DNA of 64,000 nucleotides from Martelella sp. AD-3 (GTDB lineage Bacteria; Pseudomonadota; Alphaproteobacteria; Rhizobiales; Rhizobiaceae), in assembly GCF_001578105.1 (NCBI RefSeq), contig NZ_CP014277.1, forward strand, positions 102,531-166,530, written 5' to 3'. How positions within the stretch are numbered: the stretch's first letter is position 1; each line of letters starts with the position of its first letter. Position numbers and translations under genes: made by a program. The notes beneath the pieces were generated by a model, which worked only from the letters and a program-made list of their open reading frames with translations, did no database searches and was not told the DNA's origin. Below are positions 19,701 to 27,219 of this stretch, piece by piece.

Positions 19701-19858
19701 TGTCATTTTGCAGGTTGCTACTTGACGTTGCTACGGTTTGGCGCGGCTTCCGATCTGTCGCCCTAGAATTGCTCGAAAGCGTGCTGGCTCAGGCGGACAT
19801 TCCCACTGCAGCAGTAAGCGTCTGGCCTGCGCTTTTTGAGCTGAAGGCATGTCGTTAA
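13733..19858 (+). CDS. Giant PD-(D/E)XK-like / helical-repeat / PIN-like protein, candidate conflict system
   Basis: About 2,041 residues. The N-terminal 30 residues are basic. Residues about 40-185 resemble an Mrr-type restriction-endonuclease fold: GSKKFEELC, then GVDV (D77), then VVVLSAKCY (K94), with Ser where Glu/Gln is usual. Residues about 215-880 are TPR-like helical repeats. Near 909 (LDLSALLLADRAGIL) and 1031 (LSFDTVMVGQSACLDLM) are segments like a PIN-type nuclease domain, followed by LRDAGYSFLPIDADEL (about 1190). The C-terminal 850 residues are helical and unassigned. I see no P-loop, so it is not a STAND/Avs protein. It resembles in plan the large TPR/PIN proteins proposed as biological-conflict systems. 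The start is the ATG at 13733, with no clear ribosome-binding site. It stands alone, flanked by transposon and scrap DNA. Confidence 0.9.
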   Translation: MAKKKPTNNKAREPQRGRTPETRIPPPPGHREDVLPLVAVGSKKFEELCRAILKPQFKDVLRVALKRTSGVEQYGVDVEGFDQQHDPVVVLSAKCYQKVDAWEFRPWIQDFFDHLDGHWKGKNVRHFILAVTVAANDDDMNEAARTLAKSLAQKGIQFHLWDSVHITDLLRNDPRLIDRYFHRYWVDAMSAEIESDSPSVNPASTVSPNKLGGSIAALAAQLQDAISGPFNSAVSRELEAAVAELRRGKRSAVRKWIASNRAEEATWQTIDPAVRAKGLRILAMIELAEGDLDKADALVSEANDLSEELDPSARVMIARVTAGVGAALEELGKPTTRRERELAAGLSIDADDPRAALNMLAPLVGDDVSSEVLRLRGIATLMSGRGAAAALNLVNSALSKEPEGAIARLTRGIVRIASALVEGVLPGFGGPPNPINRALVRSEQVAYDQLDAARQEFEGLLSVVDGDLRREVEIWKLAVLILHPERRQEARRYGRYLLSRPVPDPSAIAWCLQNNLPMRRGKIKKAIGDLLRKGEGTPGHVVALALLAAKVDKPSRAIAVFEKFKRHFPEAEEFFNEWRKQFGENAGSPEASYSAAVRYGIEAKNYAPLIAFLSSGLSNAEALIAGSEFLMSRKAYVEVFKLRNQLTAIGTLRAFEIASVAAFRSDNAQSSVEVLTEASRAGLALPPRLVQLRLRAQEATGDHLNLIKDLKSLLSQSDDPDLRRQLFNAYVRIGALEDAARVTNDAIAARSLDYVNALRVANALRNFAPDTARRVIADIQRDQLPKELLPQLLALSSELGLRDVQDEMIRRLVSEPGSEGMMTRFDSVEAVIKFMNERADQYRVLIDQWLAGSIPSALAFSGDAKDYALLFLGDRNSRRANFGLKFPMFLTAGTKRSADTIDTTRRPGLRLDLSALLLADRAGILDKIEQVFDIHIPASLPEALIEMRGKFGTVSAEIARQVRAVARRDSAVKIVASPKEGVFVLEALRHAPEDDAGRGIFTTLLENAFQSGHVTRAEMQKARESLGIPDDMVELSFDTVMVGQSACLDLMLLGLLEPIARSFPTNILQADLDQMLAQIALFEFEEGIGNRLETLRKTVAARLASSAWHSLPSRDEEFRAMRREAPAHVRCLLETLPREEGVDPLLYWIEDRTISRNPPSNAVNLGQILATLRQAGRLGNAEYYIVIKLLRDAGYSFLPIDADELYAQISAAPIVSGRVVENDDLMAIQSWFAQDAINLKHIDLTVEIDPSGHVIGESRRTLQLTHIAQDLFARIWADPTATDEQKVARSSWVWSNLRLDCTPARTGSEQPHVLRQFGALNVSQALALPLHAELGEPELAKSDRASYVNWLMATVVEPLVEADPEAGDIIAETIAGMLARLLETPDDTDKRLKKAFESQMRRVVAEYLRLLPLDWADRVASRRGIDDILDRQTVMLLEIGDERVAVRSIAAAFTEAFSSPRRSARFQFHESKKFAQISLDDSEQGKPKAIVKRGRKSYPLDPVTMAILHPDPRTRERTLKTSMPMGSVGKPISEDELVAVANEPSPERRIEVIHDLYSADFSRQLTLLDARLKNTEQLRIADFELPEPGVLLNYLGIAADFSGNGAELIESSFRILSDKISPEEAVWRTSSIPRRVPEELLESYTPAIRKAPGDAQRFLSLSLTRAFTLARTGELRDEDLNFLGMLDDERLRFFRTILRHSGRQALSSEDWRKLNPEIAFYLLWLHADQLMRVLSPSNSALRALGDWLYAQTPRRLTDDQEVWGRWVRNSVFSLSAIRIRAAIAAELLDLGATVPADQITMLGRDTGGDWMPNPQLLATLPSGSPDLCWISRDPIPVFLKAGWMVPDSAFVVRDPSGLLTRIIQEMRDENWRVLVSLVSLVVDITSVDEASLSELNRRIDSYLKLDDALDVDPSRSALMDVAAKVFGRQAADEAFQNLITVVGKTARSRWPRENADLHGEADVDGLALDLANAIHLFSWARHSETSARMMSFCRLLLDVATVWRGFRSVALELLESVLAQADIPTAAVSVWPALFELKACR

Positions 19859-20559
19859 ACTCAAGAAATTACAAACTAAAGTAGCATTTACCTTGTCGTC
19901 TTTCCGCCGTCCGCAAGCTCGGGACGCTTTCGATATCCCGCGCCACGACATTCCCTCCCACCATCATCGCCAACTGCGCGCAGCGGCGATGAACCTGTGG
20001 GCGAAGATCGCTCGGGCATGATCAGTGCACGCGGCGGGCGTCACGCTTTTTCTTCGCGGTCGTTAACTTTACGATGCCATTAAGACTGTTCCTGGACCGT
20101 GGATCGGAGCCCCTCGATTTCTTGCCGTTGCTCGGCATGGTCGGTAACCGGTGTTCTGGCTGTAAATCGGCACAGGGGTTCGACGCCGATCGGCACGATA
20201 AGTCTTTGAAAGATTTAAAGGGCGTGGGGTCCTGGTGCCACGCTGAACTAAACCAGGTTCTGTCGGGCGGAATCCTGCCGGCAAGACCTTCCTGGATGCC
20301 GTGAAGCGCAGTCGCAACTGCGCTTGGATGGCTCTGCGAAAAGCCATACGGGTAGCAATTGATGGGTCCGCAGTTCGAATCCTTTCAAGACCCTGCTGGT
20401 GAGCAAACTCCCTTTCAAGGGCCCGTCCTGCGGTTCGGGCGCGATCGATCAGCTTGTTCTGGGTGTAGCGAAGAGGGGCATATACCGATAGCCCGCTCAA
20501 GTTCAGCAGTAGATAGTCGGTGATGCGATTGACCTCGAACCGCCATTACCGCTTTGCGT

Positions 20560-20730
20560 ATGGGGCAGCCCTTCACCATCGCGCTCGGTTTGAAAGCGGT
20601 ATTCCTCGTCACGTCCGTATTGGGGCTGATTGGTCTCTGGATCTCGATTGTGGCGGATACCGGAGCGACGGTGCTTGTCACGCTGAACGCGCTGCGATTG
20701 CTACATTTCGATCCCGAACGCGAGGCCTGA
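20560..20730 (+). pseudogene. 3' remnant of a Zn/Cd-type P1B ATPase gene
   Basis: Translation gives FTIALGLKAVFLVTS, then WISIVADTGATVLVTLNALRLL and a natural stop, 56 codons in all. This matches the last two helices and C-terminus of heavy-metal P-type ATPases (the intact gene at 3523-5655 ends IAIALGLKAVFLVTT...ILADTGATVLVTANALRLL). Similarity begins abruptly near 20571 with unrelated sequence before it, so a recombination removed the other 90% of the gene. The residues differ from the intact copy, so it came from another ATPase and is not a recent duplicate. Confidence 0.85.
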
Positions 20731-21011
20731 TTTCATGATTTCCAGCTTCGGTTGGGCCGCGCTGCCCTCATTTTTGCCGCCTTATCTTCTTCAGAGGTAG
20801 GGCGATCGCGGCTCGGCGGGGTTCATTTCTCCGTCTCGGTTCTTGGCGCAGTGTAGGGTTCGGCGCATGCGAGCAAACCGATCCAGGCGCATGCCGAGGC
20901 GCTGAAGAAGAGGCCAGTTTTAAGTTGAATGAGAACTGGCCCTTGAAGTCACCACCCCCGAGATCCAGTGTTTCACGCGCACCTTGTTTCGTTGATATGG
21001 ATCAAGGCGCA

Positions 21012-21029
21012 TATGCGCTGATGCGCATA
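21012..21029. promoter_or_regulatory. ArsR-type operator upstream of arsR-arsP
   Basis: Inverted repeat TATGCGC (21012-21018) and GCGCATA (21023-21029) with a four-base centre, ending 10 bases before the arsR ATG. Dyads at this place are typical autoregulatory ArsR sites; binding would block transcription of arsR, arsP and the redox gene together. Confidence 0.65.
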
Positions 21030-21039
21030 GAAAACAGTC

Positions 21040-21327
21040 ATGCAGGATCTGTTAGACGCGATATCCGACCCGACCCGCCGCGCGGCGCTGGCCCTGATCT
21101 GGAATGATCGGGAGCATTGCGTGTGTGAACTGATGACGCGGCTGGGGGCCACCCAGAGCCGCATGTCGCGCCATCTGAAAGTGCTGCGGGATGCCGGGCT
21201 GATCCTCGACCGGCGCGATGCACAATGGGTGCGCTATCGCAAGAATCCGGACATCAGGCCCGAATTCGCGGCGGTGATCGCGGCGGTTCTGGCCGCTGAA
21301 GCTTATGCGGAAAGGCAAAGCGCATGA
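21040..21327 (+). CDS. arsR: ArsR-family arsenic-responsive repressor
   Basis: A 95-residue winged-helix repressor. The arsenite site is the Cys pair in NDREHCVCELM (C27, C29) at the start of the DNA-binding helix, the classic ArsR pattern related to ELCVCDL, and the recognition helix is GATQSRMSRHLKVLRDAGLI. It should release its operator (21012-21029) when As(III) or a methylated/organic arsenical binds. Its stop overlaps the permease start (ATGA), tying sensing directly to ArsP expression. Confidence 0.92.
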   Translation: MQDLLDAISDPTRRAALALIWNDREHCVCELMTRLGATQSRMSRHLKVLRDAGLILDRRDAQWVRYRKNPDIRPEFAAVIAAVLAAEAYAERQSA

Positions 21328-22382
21328 CTATCGCGACGCAGAGGTTGAAAAGCGGGCGGGACGGTTCCGCCCTCAGATGGTATCTCGGCATCGCGGGCGC
21401 TTCGGTGATCTGGTGGCTGGCCTATGGTCAACTGATCGCCTTCTCCGAATGGGCCACCGCGCTTTTTCCCGTCGACCGCCAAAGCCACACCGGCGAGGCG
21501 ATTGCCTTTTTCTTCTATGATGTTCCCAAGGTCTTGTTGCTTCTGACCGGCATCGTGTTTGTCACCGGCGTGTTGCGCAGCTGGTTCAGTCCGGAGAAAA
21601 CCCGCGCATTGCTTGCCGGAAGACGCCAGATTTTCGGCTACCCCATGGCCGCGGCTCTTGGCGTTCTCACACCCTTCTGTTCATGTTCCTCCGTACCGCT
21701 TTTCATCGGCTTCGTTTCAGCCGGGATTCCGCTTGGCGTCACGTTTTCGTTTCTGATCGCAGGCCCGATGGTCGGACCTGTCGGACTCGGCCTGCTTTAT
21801 GGCCTTGTCGGCTGGAAAATTGCGACGATCTATCTCGTCTTCGGCTTCACCATCGCCACGATTGCCGGTTGGGTTCTCGGGAAGATGCGGCTGGAGCGCT
21901 ACCTTCAGGCGTGGGTGCGGGAAATCAATGCGGGATCGGCGGGCGACCTCCCCGAGGAGCGGATGAGTTTTGCCGACCGGTTGAAGATCGGCCTTGAACA
22001 GGTCCGGGAGATTGTCGGCAAGGTCTGGATCTGGGTCGTGGTCGGCATATCCATCGGGGCGCTGATCCACGGTTATGTTCCTGAAGCGCTCATGCTCCGG
22101 GTCATGGGCGGCGAGGCGTGGTGGTCTGTTCCGGCTGCCGTTATCGTCGGCGTGCCGATGTACACCAATGCCGCGGGCGTTATCCCGATCGTCGAAGCGC
22201 TCCTGGGCAAGGGCGCTGCCCTTGGCACGACGCTGGCCTTCATGATGTCGGTCATCGCGCTTTCCCTGCCCGAGATGATCATCCTCAAGCAGGTGCTGAC
22301 CTACCGGCTGATCGCGATTTTCATCGCCGTTGTGTCTGCCGGTATTCTAGCCACGGGCTTCTTGTTCAACCTCATCCTCTGA
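21324..22382 (+). CDS. arsP: ArsP-like organoarsenical efflux permease
   Basis: A 352-residue membrane protein of the DUF318/ArsP permease family with about eight to ten helices. The family signature TPFCSCSSVPLFIGF is clear, and a second conserved region GVPMYTNAAGVIPIVEALL lies in the C-terminal half. Characterised ArsP proteins export trivalent methylated or aromatic arsenicals. The N-terminal 20 residues are basic and precede the first helix. It is sandwiched between arsR and a small CxxC redox protein, an arrangement common for this permease. Substrate preference cannot be settled from sequence. Confidence 0.85.
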   Translation: MTIATQRLKSGRDGSALRWYLGIAGASVIWWLAYGQLIAFSEWATALFPVDRQSHTGEAIAFFFYDVPKVLLLLTGIVFVTGVLRSWFSPEKTRALLAGRRQIFGYPMAAALGVLTPFCSCSSVPLFIGFVSAGIPLGVTFSFLIAGPMVGPVGLGLLYGLVGWKIATIYLVFGFTIATIAGWVLGKMRLERYLQAWVREINAGSAGDLPEERMSFADRLKIGLEQVREIVGKVWIWVVVGISIGALIHGYVPEALMLRVMGGEAWWSVPAAVIVGVPMYTNAAGVIPIVEALLGKGAALGTTLAFMMSVIALSLPEMIILKQVLTYRLIAIFIAVVSAGILATGFLFNLIL

Positions 22383-22393
22383 AAGGAACGATC

Positions 22394-22630
22394 ATGAAAT
22401 TGATCAGGATTTATGGCCCCGGCTGCAAACGCTGCGAAGCAACGGAAGCCATGGTGAAAGCCGCCGCCGAAAAGCTCGGCATTGCCGCCGACATTGAAAA
22501 GGTGACCGATCCGAAATCAATAGCGATGGCGGGCGTGATGTCGACACCGGGCATAGCGGTTGACGGCAAGCTTGTTCACGCAGGAGGGCTGCCGGACAAG
22601 GCCAAACTCGAGGCCTGGCTGTCGGCGTAG
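22394..22630 (+). CDS. Small thioredoxin/glutaredoxin-like protein
   Basis: A 78-residue protein of the MTH895/TM0996 thioredoxin-like family: beta strand KLIRIYGPG, redox motif CKRC, and the cis-Pro loop MSTPGIAVDGKLVHAGG. It starts 11 bases after arsP with AAAGGAACG as ribosome-binding site. Such proteins regularly accompany DUF318 permeases, and may reduce thiol-bound or pentavalent organoarsenicals before export, or keep the permease Cys reduced (inference). Confidence 0.88.
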   Translation: MKLIRIYGPGCKRCEATEAMVKAAAEKLGIAADIEKVTDPKSIAMAGVMSTPGIAVDGKLVHAGGLPDKAKLEAWLSA

Positions 22631-22782
22631 AATGAAGGAGCGGGGCAGCACTATCCGCTGTCCCGCTCAACTCTCCTGACGCAGGAAACCAGGTGCGCAC
22701 CAGAGCATCGGGCGATGCTCTGGCCATTCCTTCGCCGCTCCGGGTTAACGAAAAACCGGTAACCACTTTTCCGCCCGGCGCT

Positions 22783-23592
22783 CTAGATAATCGCCTGTCG
22801 CACCCTTGCCGATACCCATTCCGACACAATGACGGTTGCGAGAATGACGACGAGAATCATCGTGACCTGCGGCCAGGCCAGCACATTGAGCGATGACTGC
22901 AGTTTCAGACCGAGGCCGCCGGCGCCGACAAGGCCGAGGATCGCGCTTTCGCGGATATTGATGTCCCAGCGGAACACGGTGATGCCCCAGAAGGCGGGCT
23001 GCACCTGCGGAACGATGGCGTAATCCAGGATCTGGGCGTGGCTGGCGCCGGTCGCGGCAATGGCTTCGACCTGGGTCGCGTCAACCTCTTCAATCGCCTC
23101 ATAGAGCAGCTTGCCGATGAAGCCGACCGAGCGCAGGCCGATGGCTATGACGCCGGCCAAGAGGCCCGGCCCCATGATGGCGACCAGCAGCAGCGCCCAG
23201 ATCAGCGAATTGATCGAACGGCTGGCCACGATGACGAACAGGGCCGCAGGCCGCAGGATCATGGCCGACGGCGTGGTGTTGCGCGCCGCCAGAAAGGCGA
23301 CCGGCACGGCAAGAACGACACCCAGCATGGTGCCGAGCGTGGCCATGTTCAAAGTGTCCCAGAGCGGCGCCCAGAGCTCGTTCATATAAGACAGGCGCGG
23401 CGGCCACATCCGGCTGCCGATATCGGCGGCCTGCTTCGGCGCATCGCTCACGAAAGCCCAGATCGTGTCGTGCGTCATAACCTGCCAGCACCAGACGGTC
23501 AGCGCAACGAGGCCAAACCAGCCGGCCCAGATCATCAGCGATTGCCGGGATGTGCGGCGGCGCCAGACCGCGGGATAAGGGGCGTCGCTCAT
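22783..23592 (-). CDS. phnE: Phosphonate/phosphite-type ABC permease PhnE (second)
   Basis: A 269-residue inner-membrane component with about six helices and the BPD-type EAA loop (EAIAATGASHAQILDYAIVPQ). It pairs with the permease at 23589 to form the channel of a PhnCDE transporter. The start overlaps the upstream gene by four bases (ATGA). It is the last gene of the arsC-phnDCEE operon. PhnCDE-type systems import phosphonates, phosphite or phosphate; the arsenic context makes phosphate scavenging plausible (inference). Confidence 0.9.
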   Translation of the reverse strand: MSDAPYPAVWRRRTSRQSLMIWAGWFGLVALTVWCWQVMTHDTIWAFVSDAPKQAADIGSRMWPPRLSYMNELWAPLWDTLNMATLGTMLGVVLAVPVAFLAARNTTPSAMILRPAALFVIVASRSINSLIWALLLVAIMGPGLLAGVIAIGLRSVGFIGKLLYEAIEEVDATQVEAIAATGASHAQILDYAIVPQVQPAFWGITVFRWDINIRESAILGLVGAGGLGLKLQSSLNVLAWPQVTMILVVILATVIVSEWVSARVRQAII

Positions 23593-24401
23593 TGCAGGAA
23601 CTTCCGGATATAGCTGGAACCGTACTCCGCCACCATGACGAGGAGAATGATGATCAGGATGATCGCGCCGGCGCTGTCATATTCATAGCGGTCGATGGCG
23701 GTGTTCAGGGTCGCGCCGATGCCGCCCGCGCCGACAATGCCGATCACCGCGCTTTCGCGGAAATTGATGTCGAGGCGATAGAGCGACAAGCCGATGAGGC
23801 GCGGCATGACCTGTGGCTGGATGGCGTAGTTGATCATCTGCATCCATGAGGCGCCGGTTGCCCTGATCGCCTCCGCCTGCGCCTCGTCGATATCCTCGAT
23901 GTCTTCCGCCAGAAGCTTCGACAAAAAGCCGATCGTGGCAAAGCTCAGCGTCAGGAACCCGGCAAACGGGCCAAAGCCGAACATCGCCACAAAGAAGATC
24001 GCGATGATGATTTCCTGCAGCGAGCGGCTGACGGCGATGATCGAACGGCAGACAAGATAGACAATCTTGGGCGAGACATTGCGCGCCGCGCCGATGCCGA
24101 CCGGCACGGAGATGATGACGCCGGCCACCGTCGAGGTCAGCGTCATGGTCAGGCTCTCGATCAGCCCCTTTGAGATATCGCTCCAGCGGCTGGTAAAATC
24201 GGGTTGCAGAAAGCCGACCAGAAAACGCACGCCCCGCGACCAGCCTTCTACGATCCGCGCCCAGTTCGGGTCAAGCGTGGCAAGCGCGAGAACGAACCAG
24301 GCCGCAAACCCGATCTGAAGCCCTATCCGCCAGCCGCGATGCGTGAACACCTGCGGCGGACGCTTCCATGTCGTTGGAGAAGTCGTCGGATAATTGCTCA
24401 T
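23589..24401 (-). CDS. phnE: Phosphonate/phosphite-type ABC permease PhnE (first)
   Basis: A 270-residue permease with the EAA loop ([21 protein letters not shown]) and about six helices. Paralogous to the next gene, as is usual in two-permease PhnCDE(E) systems. The start overlaps the phnC stop (ATGA), and its own stop overlaps the second permease, so the three are translated as a block. The N-terminus (residues 1-22) is cytoplasmic and rich in Thr/Pro. Confidence 0.9.
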   Translation of the reverse strand: MSNYPTTSPTTWKRPPQVFTHRGWRIGLQIGFAAWFVLALATLDPNWARIVEGWSRGVRFLVGFLQPDFTSRWSDISKGLIESLTMTLTSTVAGVIISVPVGIGAARNVSPKIVYLVCRSIIAVSRSLQEIIIAIFFVAMFGFGPFAGFLTLSFATIGFLSKLLAEDIEDIDEAQAEAIRATGASWMQMINYAIQPQVMPRLIGLSLYRLDINFRESAVIGIVGAGGIGATLNTAIDRYEYDSAGAIILIIILLVMVAEYGSSYIRKFLQ

Positions 24402-25219
24402 GCGCCGAGCCTCGCAAGCACGGCCGCCTCTTCGGCTTCGGCGCTCTCGTCTTCCTGCGCGCCCTTGCGCATCGCGTTCCAGTCTTCCGCGCCGTAAATC
24501 TCGGTCAGCGCTGTCTCGCTCAGGGCGTCGGGGGCGCCGTCAAACACCACCTCGCCGGCACGCAGTCCGATAATGCGCTGCATGAACTGCTGCGCCAGCG
24601 GCACGTCGTGAATGTTCACAATGGCGGGAAGATTGCGTTCGGCGCAAATTTCGATCAGTAGCCGCATGATCTGGCGGCTTGTCTTGGGATCGAGGCTGGC
24701 CGTCGGCTCATCGACCAGCAGCAGTTCGGGTTCCTGGGCAAGCGCGCGGGCGATGCCGACACGCTGCCGCTGGCCGCCGGAGAGCGCGTCGGCGCGCTTG
24801 TCGGCCTGGTGCATCAGGCCGACCCGGTCCAGCAGCCGATAGGCAAGACCGATATCGTCCGCGCTGTAGCGGCGGGTGAAGCTGGTCCAGAACCCGACAT
24901 AGCCCAGCCGGCCGGACAGAACATTTTCCATGACGGTCAGCCGTTCGACCAGGGCATATTCCTGAAAAATCATGCCGATGCGGCGACGCATGGCCCGCAA
25001 TTCGCGCTGCCCCTGGCCGGTGATCAACTTGCCGGATATTGCAACCGAACCGGAGGTCGGTTCGACAAGGCGGTTGACGCAGCGGATCAGCGTTGATTTT
25101 CCGGCGCCGGAGGGACCGATCAGTCCGACAACCTGACCTTCCGGCACGGTGAGGCTGACGTCGTTCAGGGCCTTGTCGCCGGTCTTGTAGGTTTTGGTCA
25201 GCGATTTGAGTTCGAGCAT
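24398..25219 (-). CDS. phnC: Phosphonate-type ABC transporter ATP-binding protein PhnC
   Basis: A 273-residue ABC ATPase: Walker [11 protein letters not shown]-loop [12 protein letters not shown], signature [17 protein letters not shown], Walker [13 protein letters not shown]. The FWTSFTRRY insertion between Q-loop and signature is typical of PhnC. The last 20 residues are acidic and Ala-rich. A stable stem-loop separates it from phnD, so the periplasmic binding protein can be made in excess over the membrane parts. Confidence 0.92.
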   Translation of the reverse strand: MLELKSLTKTYKTGDKALNDVSLTVPEGQVVGLIGPSGAGKSTLIRCVNRLVEPTSGSVAISGKLITGQGQRELRAMRRRIGMIFQEYALVERLTVMENVLSGRLGYVGFWTSFTRRYSADDIGLAYRLLDRVGLMHQADKRADALSGGQRQRVGIARALAQEPELLLVDEPTASLDPKTSRQIMRLLIEICAERNLPAIVNIHDVPLAQQFMQRIIGLRAGEVVFDGAPDALSETALTEIYGAEDWNAMRKGAQEDESAEAEEAAVLARLGA

Positions 25220-25237
25220 GACGGCTCCACAACAAGG

Positions 25238-25264
25238 GAACGGGCGGATGATCTCCGCCCGTTC
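25238..25264 (-). terminator. Strong stem-loop between phnD and phnC
   Basis: Perfect 11-base stem GAACGGGCGGA / TCCGCCCGTTC with a five-base loop in the phnD-phnC gap. There is no U-tract, so it more likely stabilises the 3' end of phnD mRNA or attenuates downstream expression than stops all transcription. Confidence 0.6.
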
Positions 25265-25283
25265 GAAAGGATGATACCAGTTC

Positions 25284-26231
25284 TTACTGGCAATTGTAGG
25301 AAACGCCGTTTGCCTCGTCGATCTGGCGGATCACGGCCCAGTTGTCCTTGAAGGTGATCGGGATGAACTGTGCTTCGCCGGACTTGGAGAATTCCTCTTC
25401 CAGCGTCGACCCTTCCCATTCGAAGGAGGCGAAGGCTTCCTTGATCTTGTCCTGAAGCTCGGGCGTCAGATTGTGCGCCAAGCCGTAGCCGGTGGTGGGG
25501 AAGGTCTGCGAGGTGTAGATGATCTCGACCTGATCGTCTGTGATCACCTCGCGGGCAACCATGCGCTTGCGCACCGAATTGGCGATCGCGCCGGCCGGAT
25601 AGTCCTTGTTGGCCACGCCGAGGATGGTGTTGTCGTGTTTGCCGGAGAAAGTGGCCTCGAAATCCGTGCCGGCTTCCATGCCGTATTCGGATTTCAGAAT
25701 GGCCGACGGGGCCTTGAAACCGGAATTGGAGGTCTCGGACGAAAACGCCAGGGCCTTGCCCTTGATGTCTTCAACTTCGGCAATGCCGGAGCCCGGATAG
25801 GTGATGATTTCCATCTCGTAGCCGAATGAACCGTCCTCGGCCGCCATCATGGTGAACGGACGGAAACCGGCGCAGGCCACGGCCAGCGGGTTCGAGCCGG
25901 TGTTGAAGCCTGCGACATGGAGGCGGCCGGCGCGCATGGCTTCGATCTGGGCGGCGTTGGAATCGACCGGGAAGAACTGGACCCGCTTGCCGGTAACCTC
26001 TTCCATATGCGTCAGAAAGTCCTTCCATGCCTCCGCGTAGACAGCCGGATCTTCAACCGGCGTATAGGCGAAGATCAGCACGGAAGGATCGACAAGCTCA
26101 GCCGGATCGGACGGGATATCGGCAATCAGGTCGCCGTCTGCATCCGTGTAGCGGCTGTCCAGGGTGAAATCTGCTAAAGCAGGTACTGTCATAGCAACCA
26201 GAGCGGCTGCAGCAAGAAGAGTACGACGCAT
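25284..26231 (-). CDS. phnD: Phosphonate/phosphite-type periplasmic binding protein PhnD
   Basis: A 315-residue secreted binding protein with a signal peptide ending ALA-DF (about residue 20) and the PhnD-family layout ([19 protein letters not shown], then [18 protein letters not shown], then the substrate-proximal [14 protein letters not shown]). I chose the ATG at 26231 because GGAG lies eight bases upstream; an ATG at 26249 lies before that site. The closest role is capture of phosphonate, phosphite or phosphate. Location just after arsC suggests oxyanion scavenging under arsenate stress. Confidence 0.9.
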   Translation of the reverse strand: MRRTLLAAAALVAMTVPALADFTLDSRYTDADGDLIADIPSDPAELVDPSVLIFAYTPVEDPAVYAEAWKDFLTHMEEVTGKRVQFFPVDSNAAQIEAMRAGRLHVAGFNTGSNPLAVACAGFRPFTMMAAEDGSFGYEMEIITYPGSGIAEVEDIKGKALAFSSETSNSGFKAPSAILKSEYGMEAGTDFEATFSGKHDNTILGVANKDYPAGAIANSVRKRMVAREVITDDQVEIIYTSQTFPTTGYGLAHNLTPELQDKIKEAFASFEWEGSTLEEEFSKSGEAQFIPITFKDNWAVIRQIDEANGVSYNCQ

Positions 26232-26235
26232 TTTA

Positions 26236-26424
26236 TTATCTCCGATCATGTTTGGATGTCATTTCGCCCGGGCTTAGCAGTGTTTTATTACAGCGATACA
26301 ACGCTACTGCCCGGATGGCCGTTTTCAGATCAATGGTAATGAAATTCCCGGCAAGCAAAGCTGCCGCGATCCCTGCGCCGATACCGCTGCAAAGGCCTTG
26401 AACCGGAAATGTCTCATTCGGCAT
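26236..26424 (-). CDS. Small hypothetical ORF between arsC and phnD
   Basis: A 62-codon frame starting directly after the arsC stop (TGA then ATG) and ending inside the phnD leader. It has one Gly/Ala-rich hydrophobic stretch (GIGAGIAAALLAGNF), then a basic tail. It could be a small membrane protein or the remnant of a transporter N-terminus. No family recognised, no ribosome-binding site of its own apart from the arsC end; coding status doubtful. Confidence 0.3.
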   Translation of the reverse strand: MPNETFPVQGLCSGIGAGIAAALLAGNFITIDLKTAIRAVALYRCNKTLLSPGEMTSKHDRR

Positions 26425-26955
26425 TCACTCGCTCTTTGCGGCGAGATCCGTCGCGCCTTCCATACGGCCGATCTGGTTCAGCCTGCTTTCCAGCGCCATT
26501 TTTTCGATTGTCTCCACCGGAAGGCTCAGAAACGCCTTGATCCGGATTTTGAGGAATTGTGCCGTTTGCACAAAGGCCAGTTGCTTTTGCGCATCCGTCC
26601 CCTCGACAGCGGCGGGGTCTTCAATGCCCCAATGCGCCCGCTTTGCCGCCCCGCGCGCGATCGGGCAGGCCTCTCCCGCGGCGCTGTCACAGAGCGTGAA
26701 GATGAAGTCGAAAGCGGGCGCGCCGGGGACCGAAAAGGCATCCCAGCTCTTCGAGTGAAGCCCCTCGACCGGGTAGCCCTGTGCCGCCAGCACCTTGAGC
26801 GCGAGCGGATGAACGGCACCTTTCGGCCGGCTACCTGCCGAAAAGGCCTGAAAGCGACCTCTGCCCTCCGTGTTGAGAATGGCTTCAGCCATGATCGACC
26901 GCGCCGAATTTCCGGTGCAGAGAAAGAGAATGTTGAAGTTCTGGTTGTTTGTCAT
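26425..26955 (-). CDS. arsC: Arsenate reductase ArsC, low-molecular-weight phosphatase type
   Basis: A 176-residue LMW-PTPase-fold arsenate reductase. The CX5R loop is FLCTGNSARSIMAEA near the N-terminus and the general-acid region is HWGIEDPAA. The additional Cys in FTLCDSAAGEACP may serve the thioredoxin-linked redox relay used by this class. It converts As(V) to As(III) for export. The ATG at 26955 gives the canonical MTNNQNFNILFLCTG start; the upstream open frame has no family similarity. First gene of the reverse operon leading into phnDCEE and divergent from pstS. Confidence 0.92.
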   Translation of the reverse strand: MTNNQNFNILFLCTGNSARSIMAEAILNTEGRGRFQAFSAGSRPKGAVHPLALKVLAAQGYPVEGLHSKSWDAFSVPGAPAFDFIFTLCDSAAGEACPIARGAAKRAHWGIEDPAAVEGTDAQKQLAFVQTAQFLKIRIKAFLSLPVETIEKMALESRLNQIGRMEGATDLAAKSE

Positions 26956-27203
26956 GGCCGAACTCTCATTTTCATGTCGGTGTGAACAATGCGCGGAAGC
27001 GCCGTTTACCAGCAGGCGTGGTGACTGTGACCGGACGCCGACCTGCGCAAAGCCATGTCGGCAAGGCGGATCGTCAGATCGATTACGCCGTCGCTTTGGC
27101 TCCCGGCTGGATGGTATCTCCTGTTTCCCCCGAATGCCGATTGCACTGGATATTCGCGACACCCGAACGAGCCGCTGCAAGTCGCAATAAACCATCTATG
27201 TTG

Positions 27204-27219
27204 CAGTTTCATGAAACTG
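27204..27219. promoter_or_regulatory. 16-base perfect palindrome upstream of pstS
   Basis: CAGTTTCATGAAACTG reads the same on both strands and overlaps the first half of the Pho-box-like site by three bases. It looks like a dimeric repressor site, possibly for an ArsR-type protein, competing with PhoB. The protein partner is unknown. Confidence 0.55.

Larger units (their letters stand above)
19859..21039. other. Scrambled non-coding stretch with gene remnants
   Basis: No intact gene is seen between the giant gene and arsR. The stretch mixes short unrelated segments, including a P-type ATPase 3' remnant (20560-20730) and the ArsR operator (21012-21029). A T-arm-like string (AGTTCGAATCC, 20372-20382) is present but no tRNA cloverleaf could be drawn around it. 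Confidence 0.6.

Noticed and set aside
13733..19858. Interpretation of the giant protein as an Avs/STAND NTPase
   Set aside because: No Walker A (GxxxxGK[ST]) or Walker B motif was found in the sequence, so the central domain is not a STAND ATPase.
20372..20382. tRNA T-arm-like string AGTTCGAATCC
   Set aside because: No acceptor stem, D-arm or anticodon arm could be drawn around it; at most a tRNA-derived scrap.
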